The position numbers and the translations under genes are program-made. A DNA stretch of 5,069 nt from Parvularculaceae bacterium (GTDB lineage Bacteria; Pseudomonadota; Alphaproteobacteria; Caulobacterales; Parvularculaceae): assembly GCA_027080545.1 (NCBI GenBank), contig JALWRV010000253.1, positions 1 through 5,069 on the forward strand. Reading direction: 5' to 3'. Every line of letters starts with the position of its first letter. Positions within the stretch are counted from its first letter, which is position 1. This document shows positions 1 through 5,069 of this stretch, in pieces. Under the pieces are notes generated by a model. That model was not told where the DNA came from, did not search any database, and saw nothing but the letters and a program-made list of their open reading frames with translations.

Positions 1-18
1 TCGCAAGACCGCGCCGCC

Positions 19-52
19 AAAAAAGGCCCCGGCCCCCGCTATATTCTCGGGG
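19..52 (-). other. GC-rich inverted repeat with downstream T run, possible weak second terminator or leader of the next gene
   Basis: Read on the minus strand, CCCCG (52-48) can pair with CGGGG (38-34) around a 9-nt AT-rich loop. Then come a further 9-nt GC-rich stretch and TTTTTT (24-19). The gap between stem and T run is too long for a typical intrinsic terminator. No open frame, tRNA or convincing promoter is seen in positions 1-80. The loop contains TATATT on the plus strand, but I find no matching -35 element on either strand. Confidence 0.25.
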
Positions 53-80
53 ACAACCCAACTCTGAAATGAGCAACCAC

Positions 81-113
81 AAAAAAACCCCCAAGGCTTG
101 GCCTCGGGGGTTT
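81..113 (-). terminator. Intrinsic (rho-independent) terminator of the rpoBC transcript
   Basis: The minus-strand RNA reads AAACCCCCGAGGC, loop CAA, GCCUUGGGGGUUU, then four more U. Arms are 113-101 and 97-85 with loop 100-98, giving 13 pairs including one G-U, and the U run covers 87-81. The pair at 105/93 is G-U on the minus-strand RNA but would be a C-A mismatch on a plus-strand RNA, and the plus side is followed only by UUUAUUC. The signal is thus built for leftward transcription. It begins 21 nt after the rpoC stop. Confidence 0.95.
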
Positions 114-134
114 ATTCATCAAAAAGATAAAAGC

Positions 135-3100
135 CTATTCGGCGGCTGCTTCGCCGCCATTTTCAGACTCCGACTCCGGAGTCGGCATAGGCTCAGCCCC
201 AGCTTCAGCATCCGTCTCAACATCAGCCTCGCCGCTAGCCTCTTGCCCGGCACTACCCTCGGCAGGAGCATCCCCAAGGCTTTCTGCTGGCGGCAAAGCC
301 AAGGCAGCCCGCGCCGCACGCTCTTCAATAAGCGATTGATCGCGCTGGTCTGCCACCGCCTGATGGCGCTGCATCTGGCCTCCGGTACCAGCCGGGATCA
401 AACGACCAACAATGACATTTTCTTTCAAGCCTTCCAGCGTATCAACCTTGCCGGTTACCGCTGCTTCGGTCAGTACCCGCGTGGTCTCTTGGAACGAAGC
501 CGCGGAGATGAAAGAACGGGTTTGCAGCGAGGCTTTGGTAATGCCTAACAGAACAGGCGCCGCCACGGCCGGTTTTTTGCCTTCGGCTTCCAGCGCTGCA
601 TTGGCCTCATCAAACTCAACCTTATCGACCTGTTCGTCCTTCAAATAGGCACTGTCACCCGGATCGGTTACTTCGACCTTTTGCAGCATTTGGCGCACAA
701 TCACTTCGATATGTTTATCATTGATCGGCACCCCTTGCAGGCGATAGACCTCCTGAATTTCATTGGTCAGATAGTTGGCCAAGGCCTCAACACCCAGAAT
801 AGCCAGAATGTCGTGCGGCGCGGGATTACCATCCATGAGATATTCACCCTTGGCGATGAAATCCCCTTCTTGCACCGCAATGTGCTTGCCCTTGGGCACC
901 AAATATTCAAACGGCTCCAGACTTTCATCAACCGGCACAATAGAAATGCGCCGCTTGTTTTTATAGTCGCGACCAAACTCAACCCGACCATCAGCCTCAG
1001 CGATAATCGCGTGGTCTTTCGGGCGACGCGCCTCAAACAGTTCCGCCACACGCGGCAAACCACCAGTAATGTCACGGGTTTTGGCCCCTTCCGATGGGAT
1101 ACGCGACAGGGCATCCCCTGGACGCACCTTAACCCCCTCATCCACCGACAAAATAGCCTCTACCGGCAGGATATAACGCGCCTCATTACCATTGGCGAGT
1201 TTTTGAATCTCACCCTTATCGTCCAACACAACCACCGCTGGGCGCAAATCGCTCCCCCGCGGGTTCGAGCGCCAATCCATTACCACTTTCGAAGAAAGGC
1301 CAGTGGTCTCGTCGGTAACCACTTTCATGGAAACCCCTTCAACCAAATCCTCATATTTCACCGTACCGGAAAGTTCGGTCAAAATCGGCGTGGTATAAGG
1401 GTCCCAGTCAGCCAAACGCTGGCCGCGCTCAACCTTGGTGCCCTCATCGACTCGCAGCTTGGTGCCATAAGTCACTTTGAAGGTCGCCAGATCTTTTTTG
1501 CCTTTGCCGACAATTTTGATCAGCGTATTGCGCCCCATGACAATCAAGTCGCCATCGGAATCTTTCACCACATTGCGGTTTTCCAATTCGATCTTGCCTT
1601 CATGGCTGGCTTCGATGAAGGAAATATCCCCCACTTGTGCCGTACCGCCAACGTGGAACGTCCGCATGGTCAACTGCGTGCCCGGTTCACCAATAGATTG
1701 GGCAGCAATAACGCCAACCGCTTCACCAATATTCACATGGGTGCCTCGGGCAAGGTCGCGGCCATAACATTTACCGCAAACGCCGATAGCGGTTTCACAA
1801 GTCAAAGCAGAGCGCACACGCACCTGTTCCACACCCGCCGCTTCAACGGCTTCTGACGTTTCCTCATCCAGTTCAACGCCGGCTTCCACCAGCACTTCAC
1901 CACTGTCCGGGTCAACAATATCTTCCAGCACGGTGCGGCCCAAAATCCGTTGCGATAACGACACCACAATTTCACCGGAATCAACCACCGCCTCGATGGT
2001 GACACCCTTATCGGTGCCGCAATCCTCTTCCTTGACGATGCAGTCTTGCGCCACATCCACAAGGCGTCGGGTCAAATAGCCGGAATTGGCCGTTTTCAAC
2101 GCCGTATCCGCAAGGCCCTTACGCGCCCCGTGGGTAGAGTTAAAATATTCCAGAACCGTCAGCCCCTCTTTAAAGTTAGAGACGATAGGCGTTTCGATAA
2201 TCTCACCTGAAGGTTTCGCCATCAAGCCACGCATAGCGCCCAATTGACGCATCTGGGTGGGAGAACCACGGGCCCCGGAGTGGGACATCATGTAAACCGA
2301 GTTTGGTTCAAGTTGACGCTTGGTTTCCGGATCGAATTTCGGGGTCGAAATTTCTTTCATCATCGCATCAGCAATGCGGTCCGTACATTTCGCCCACGCA
2401 TCAACAACTTTGTTATATTTTTCGCCTTTGGTAATCAAACCATTGGCATATTGTTGTTCAAACTCCGTCACCATGGCGCGGGTTTCAGAAACAATATCCC
2501 ATTTATTATCCGGGATGATCATATCATCCTTGCCAAACGAAATACCGGCCTTGCAAGCCTCTTTGAAGCCCAGCTCCATAATGTGATCGGCAAAAATGAC
2601 CGTCTCTTTTTGTCCACAGTGGCGATAGACATTGTCAATCAACCCTTGAATGGTTTTCTTGGTCAGCACCTGATTGACCGCTTCCACCGGTACGCGGCTG
2701 TTGCGCGGCAACACTTGCGCTACCTTCATCCGCCCCGGAGTAGAGTCGATCAACAGGGTGATTTTGTTCCCCTCCGCATCAAAGGTATGATAGCGCGCTT
2801 TAATTTTTGAGTGCAGCGTGACCATGCCCTGTTCTAAAGCATGCTCGATCTCTTCCATGGAGGCAAAAATCTTGCCCTCGCCTGGCTCGTGATCTTTTTC
2901 CAATGATAGATAGTAGAGCCCCAACACAATATCCTGAGACGGCACAATGATCGGCTTACCATTGGCAGGCGAAAGAATATTATTGGTGGACATCATCAAC
3001 ACGCGCGCTTCCAATTGCGCTTCCAGTGACAAAGGCACATGAACCGCCATTTGGTCACCGTCGAAGTCGGCGTTAAAGGCGGTACAGACCAGCGGGTGCA

Positions 3101-4454
3101 AATTGATGGCCTTGCCCTCGATCAACTTAGGCTCAAAGGCTTGAATACCAAGCCGGTGCAAAGTCGGCGCCCGGTTCAACATCACCGGATGTTCGCGGAT
3201 AACTTCGTCGAGAATATCCCAAACCTCAGGCCGTTCTTTTTCAACCATTTTCTTGGCTTGCTTGACCGTGGATGACAGCCCCTTGGCATCAAGACGCGAA
3301 TAGATGAACGGCTTGAATAATTCGAGCGCCATTTTCTTCGGCAGGCCACATTCATGCAATTTCAGATCCGGCCCCACCACGATAACCGAGCGGCCAGAAT
3401 AGTCGACGCGCTTACCGAGTAGGTTTTGCCGAAAACGCCCTTGCTTACCCTTCAGCATATCAGACAAAGATTTCAGCGGACGCTTATTGGTGCCCGTGAT
3501 AACCCGCCCACGGCGACCATTGTCAAACAGCGCATCAACTGATTCCTGCAACATGCGTTTTTCATTGCGCACGATAATATCGGGTGCCCGTAATTCCATC
3601 AGCCGTTTCAGGCGATTATTCCGGTTAATCACCCGGCGATAAAGATCGTTCAGGTCAGAGGTCGCAAAACGCCCCCCATCCAAGGGTACCAGTGGGCGCA
3701 ATTCCGGCGGAATCACCGGCACAACGGTCATGATCATCCATTCGGGTTTGTTGCCAGAATGAATGAAGCTTTCGATCAGCTTCAAGCGCTTAGCGAGTTT
3801 TTTCGGCTTTAATTCAGAAGTGGTCTCGGCAATATCTTGGCGAATTTTATCGCATTCAGCTTCGAGATCCATACTCATCAGAATTTCGCGAATGGCTTCC
3901 GCCCCAATACCAGCGGTGAAACTATCATCACCATATTGCTCTTGCGCTTCGATATATTCCTCTTCCGTCAGCAACTCATTGGGCTGCATCGGCGTTAGCC
4001 CTGGCTCGATGACGATATATTTTTCGAAATACAAAACCCGTTCGACATCTTTCAATGTCATGTCGAGGAACATGGAAATCCGGCTTGGCAGGGATTTCAG
4101 AAACCAGATATGAGCCACAGGAGAGGCCAACTCAATATGGCCCATGCGCTCACGACGCACTTTTGACAAGGTCACCTCAACGCCGCACTTCTCGCACACG
4201 ACGCCTTTATACTTCATGCGCTTATATTTACCGCATAGACATTCATAATCTTTAACCGGGCCAAAAATCCGCGCACAGAACAGCCCATCTTTTTCCGGCT
4301 TAAAGGTCCGGTAATTGATGGTTTCCGGTTTTTTAATTTCCCCAAAAGACCAAGAGAGAATTTTTTCCGGACTAGCCAGAGAAATTCTGATTTGGTTAAA
4401 GGTCTGCTGAGGGGTCATCAGCGGATTAAATACGTTGGCGAGTTCCTGAGACAT
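135..4454 (-). CDS. rpoC: DNA-directed RNA polymerase subunit beta' (complete, 1439 aa)
   Basis: Beta' is the catalytic subunit of RNA polymerase and adds NTPs to the growing RNA. In order: N-terminal zinc site C72, C74, C87, C90; clamp helices that bind sigma, about 266-312 (YRRVINRNNRLKRL); switch-2 region about 333-352 with LLGKRVDYSGRSV just after; Mg-binding NADFDGD at 461-467 (D463, D465, D467); SGARGSPTQMRQL at 726-738; bridge helix about 770-800; second zinc site C812, C886, C893, C896; trigger loop with TMRTFH (M930, R931, H934), which is interrupted by a long insert at about 942-1125, similar in size to E. coli SI3; and an omega-contacting C-terminal block 1304-1358 (GITKASLQTRSF to VGRLIPAGTG). 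All key residues are present. The protein is about 30 residues longer than the 1407-aa E. coli subunit, mainly because of an acidic tail. ATG 4454 is chosen because it starts the conserved MSQEL sequence and has AGGAG 8 nt upstream. The frame stays open upstream for 35 more codons from a TTG, but these resemble nothing in the family. Stop TAG is at 137-135. Confidence 0.98.
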   Translation of the reverse strand: MSQELANVFNPLMTPQQTFNQIRISLASPEKILSWSFGEIKKPETINYRTFKPEKDGLFCARIFGPVKDYECLCGKYKRMKYKGVVCEKCGVEVTLSKVRRERMGHIELASPVAHIWFLKSLPSRISMFLDMTLKDVERVLYFEKYIVIEPGLTPMQPNELLTEEEYIEAQEQYGDDSFTAGIGAEAIREILMSMDLEAECDKIRQDIAETTSELKPKKLAKRLKLIESFIHSGNKPEWMIMTVVPVIPPELRPLVPLDGGRFATSDLNDLYRRVINRNNRLKRLMELRAPDIIVRNEKRMLQESVDALFDNGRRGRVITGTNKRPLKSLSDMLKGKQGRFRQNLLGKRVDYSGRSVIVVGPDLKLHECGLPKKMALELFKPFIYSRLDAKGLSSTVKQAKKMVEKERPEVWDILDEVIREHPVMLNRAPTLHRLGIQAFEPKLIEGKAINLHPLVCTAFNADFDGDQMAVHVPLSLEAQLEARVLMMSTNNILSPANGKPIIVPSQDIVLGLYYLSLEKDHEPGEGKIFASMEEIEHALEQGMVTLHSKIKARYHTFDAEGNKITLLIDSTPGRMKVAQVLPRNSRVPVEAVNQVLTKKTIQGLIDNVYRHCGQKETVIFADHIMELGFKEACKAGISFGKDDMIIPDNKWDIVSETRAMVTEFEQQYANGLITKGEKYNKVVDAWAKCTDRIADAMMKEISTPKFDPETKRQLEPNSVYMMSHSGARGSPTQMRQLGAMRGLMAKPSGEIIETPIVSNFKEGLTVLEYFNSTHGARKGLADTALKTANSGYLTRRLVDVAQDCIVKEEDCGTDKGVTIEAVVDSGEIVVSLSQRILGRTVLEDIVDPDSGEVLVEAGVELDEETSEAVEAAGVEQVRVRSALTCETAIGVCGKCYGRDLARGTHVNIGEAVGVIAAQSIGEPGTQLTMRTFHVGGTAQVGDISFIEASHEGKIELENRNVVKDSDGDLIVMGRNTLIKIVGKGKKDLATFKVTYGTKLRVDEGTKVERGQRLADWDPYTTPILTELSGTVKYEDLVEGVSMKVVTDETTGLSSKVVMDWRSNPRGSDLRPAVVVLDDKGEIQKLANGNEARYILPVEAILSVDEGVKVRPGDALSRIPSEGAKTRDITGGLPRVAELFEARRPKDHAIIAEADGRVEFGRDYKNKRRISIVPVDESLEPFEYLVPKGKHIAVQEGDFIAKGEYLMDGNPAPHDILAILGVEALANYLTNEIQEVYRLQGVPINDKHIEVIVRQMLQKVEVTDPGDSAYLKDEQVDKVEFDEANAALEAEGKKPAVAAPVLLGITKASLQTRSFISAASFQETTRVLTEAAVTGKVDTLEGLKENVIVGRLIPAGTGGQMQRHQAVADQRDQSLIEERAARAALALPPAESLGDAPAEGSAGQEASGEADVETDAEAGAEPMPTPESESENGGEAAAE
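141..185. repeat. Two inverted repeats within the last codons of rpoC
   Basis: CCGACTCCGGAGTCGG at 170-185 is a perfect 16-bp palindrome. GGCGGC (141-146) and GCCGCC (153-158) are perfect reverse complements around 6 nt. Both lie in the codons for the acidic, alanine-rich tail, the second ending 3 nt before the stop codon. They may simply reflect GAG/GGC/GCC-type codons of a low-complexity tail, or they may add structure to the 3' end of the mRNA before the terminator. Confidence 0.6.
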
Positions 4455-4462
4455 AATGCCTT

Positions 4463-4467
4463 CTCCT
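4463..4467 (-). promoter_or_regulatory. Ribosome binding site of rpoC
   Basis: On the minus strand the sequence reads TTCAGGAGAAGGCATT followed by ATG. AGGAG lies 8 nt before the ATG at 4454, a normal Shine-Dalgarno spacing. It decides the start of rpoC in favour of 4454 over the in-frame TTG at 4559, which lies inside a stem-loop and has no comparable site. Confidence 0.85.
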
Positions 4468-4471
4468 GAAT

Positions 4472-4495
4472 GCCTCACGAGCGATGAGGCTCGCG
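4472..4495 (-). other. Two overlapping, mutually exclusive hairpins next to the rpoC ribosome binding site
   Basis: On the minus strand, CGCGAGC (4495-4489) can pair with GCTCGTG (4482-4476), giving 7 pairs with one G-U and a 6-nt loop. Alternatively GCCTCA (4490-4485) can pair with TGAGGC (4477-4472), giving 6 pairs and a 7-nt loop. The two share bases and cannot form together. The second ends 4 nt before AGGAG. The pairing is read from sequence; any regulatory effect on rpoC translation is inference. A weaker 4-bp repeat, CGGG/CCCG, sits at 4510-4522. Confidence 0.5.
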
Positions 4496-4535
4496 AATGA
4501 GACTTAAATCGGGTTAATCCCGTATGTTTGTTACC

Positions 4536-4570
4536 GTGTTGCTCCTTCACCATTGGCAAAGGAGCAACAC
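4536..4570 (-). other. Stem-loop just after rpoB (12-bp perfect inverted repeat)
   Basis: GTGTTGCTCCTT (4536-4547) and AAGGAGCAACAC (4559-4570) are perfect reverse complements around an 11-nt loop. In the rpoBC transcript the hairpin begins 6 nt after the rpoB stop. It is followed by GGTAACAAAC rather than a run of U, so it does not look like an intrinsic terminator. Plausible roles are protection or processing of the mRNA between the two cistrons, or pausing of transcription; the sequence does not decide between them. One arm carries a Shine-Dalgarno-like AAGGAG and the other its complement, but no start codon follows at a useful distance. Confidence 0.8.
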
Positions 4571-4576
4571 AAATTC

Positions 4577-5069
4577 TTACGTGCGGTTCTGCAACTCAAC
4601 ATTAAGACCAAGTGAGCGCATCTCCTTAACCAACACGTTGAAGCTTTCTGGAATACCTGCTTCAAAATTGTCATCACCGCGCACAATGGCTTCGTAGACT
4701 TTGGTCCGACCAGCCACATCGTCGGATTTGACCGTGAGCATTTCCTGCAAAGTATAGGCAGCGCCATAGGCTTCCAGCGCCCAAACCTCCATCTCACCAA
4801 AGCGTTGACCACCAAATTGCGCCTTACCGCCCAGCGGTTGCTGGGTAACCAGTGAATAAGGCCCGATGGAACGAGCGTGGATTTTATCATCCACAAGGTG
4901 ATGTAGTTTCAGCAGATATTTATAGCCAACGGTTACGGGTCGAGCGAATTTCTCCCCCGTGCGCCCATCATAGAGGGTCACTTGACCACTTTCCGATAGG
5001 CCCGCCTTGGTCAACATTTCAACAATGTCTTTTTCGTTGGCCCCATCAAAGACTGGGGTAGCAATCGGC
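4577..5069 (-). CDS. rpoB: DNA-directed RNA polymerase subunit beta, C-terminal 163 residues (partial, 5' end outside window)
   Basis: This is the C-terminal end of the beta subunit of RNA polymerase, which acts in the core enzyme alpha2-beta-beta'-omega in the cytoplasm. The open frame enters at the window edge (first full codon at 5068, reading PIATPVFDGANEKDIVE) and ends at TAA 4579-4577. Visible family landmarks are LYDGRTGEKF, VTVGYKYLLKL, HLVDDKIHARSIGPYSLV, QQPLGGKAQFGGQRFGEMEV, WALEAYGAAYTLQEML, TVKSDDVAGRTK and the final PESFNVLVKEMRSLGLNVEL. In known structures this part forms the clamp/anchor region of beta that contacts beta'. The rifampicin pocket and the catalytic lysines of beta lie upstream and are not in the window. 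The C-terminus has the usual family length, closing with NRT a few residues after NVEL. No frameshift is seen. It lies 122 nt upstream of rpoC on the same strand. The assignment is secure; only the start is missing. Confidence 0.98.
   Translation of the reverse strand, partial: PIATPVFDGANEKDIVEMLTKAGLSESGQVTLYDGRTGEKFARPVTVGYKYLLKLHHLVDDKIHARSIGPYSLVTQQPLGGKAQFGGQRFGEMEVWALEAYGAAYTLQEMLTVKSDDVAGRTKVYEAIVRGDDNFEAGIPESFNVLVKEMRSLGLNVELQNRT

Noticed and set aside
1080..1631. A foreign insertion in the rpoC trigger loop
   Set aside because: The insert of about 184 residues matches the position and size of the SI3 insert normal in proteobacterial beta', so it is not a recent event.
681..1856. 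A 391-codon open frame on the plus strand, opposite rpoC
   Set aside because: It is fully antisense to conserved rpoC codons. Its product is rich in His, Asn, Arg and Phe with no recognisable domain, as expected of a mirror frame. The same applies to the plus-strand frames at 69-548, 2244-2810, 3039-3275 and 3763-4113.
4455..4559. A 35-codon N-terminal extension of rpoC from an in-frame TTG at 4559
   Set aside because: It starts inside the 12-bp hairpin, has no Shine-Dalgarno site, and its residues (MPMVKEQHGN onward) match nothing expected in RpoC. The ATG at 4454 has a good AGGAG and the conserved start.
4536..4570. Intrinsic terminator between rpoB and rpoC
   Set aside because: The stem is strong but is followed by GGTAACAAAC with no run of T on the minus strand, and plus-strand transcription is not expected here.
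4455..4576. An internal promoter for rpoC in the spacer
   Set aside because: TTGCCA and TAACAA on the minus strand are about 20 nt apart and neither fits well. The spacer is better explained by RNA structure and the ribosome binding site.
4531..4896. A 121-codon minus-strand frame overlapping rpoB
   Set aside because: It lies in a different frame of the clearly real rpoB 3' end, and its Trp/Arg/Cys-rich product has no family resemblance.
1..5069. A previously undescribed system, mobile element or CRISPR array
   Set aside because: Almost all of the window is intact rpoB and rpoC. Only about 250 bases are non-coding, and these hold the spacer hairpins, the terminator and a short GC-rich stretch.

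Overview
This is an ordinary housekeeping window. It carries the 3' end of rpoB and the whole of rpoC, the two largest subunits of bacterial RNA polymerase, both read on the minus strand. Transcription therefore runs from right to left. The protein sequences are clearly proteobacterial. Several segments match what I recall of alphaproteobacterial orthologues, for example the RpoC start MSQELANVFNP, the GVCGKCYGRDLARG segment, and an RpoB C-terminus ending just after SLGLNVEL. I infer an alphaproteobacterium of moderate GC content and cannot name the order or genus.

Layout, in transcription order: (1) 5069-4577, the last 163 codons of rpoB, with the 5' part lying outside the window; (2) 4576-4455, a 122-nt rpoB-rpoC spacer holding several inverted repeats and, at its end, the rpoC ribosome binding site; (3) 4454-135, complete rpoC of 1439 codons plus a TAG stop; (4) 113-81, a strong intrinsic terminator 21 nt past the stop; (5) 80-1, a short GC-rich stretch with no recognisable gene.

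The two genes form one transcription unit. RpoB (beta) and RpoC (beta') meet to form the active-site cleft of the core enzyme; beta' supplies the Mg-binding aspartates, bridge helix, trigger loop and two zinc sites, all visible here and intact. The terminator closes the unit, so whatever lies further left is probably expressed mainly from its own promoter.

I found no mobile element, CRISPR array, RNA gene, foreign gene or undescribed system. What deserves a second look is modest: RNA structures in the rpoB-rpoC spacer, the acidic lysine/arginine-free tail of RpoC, and inverted repeats in its last codons.
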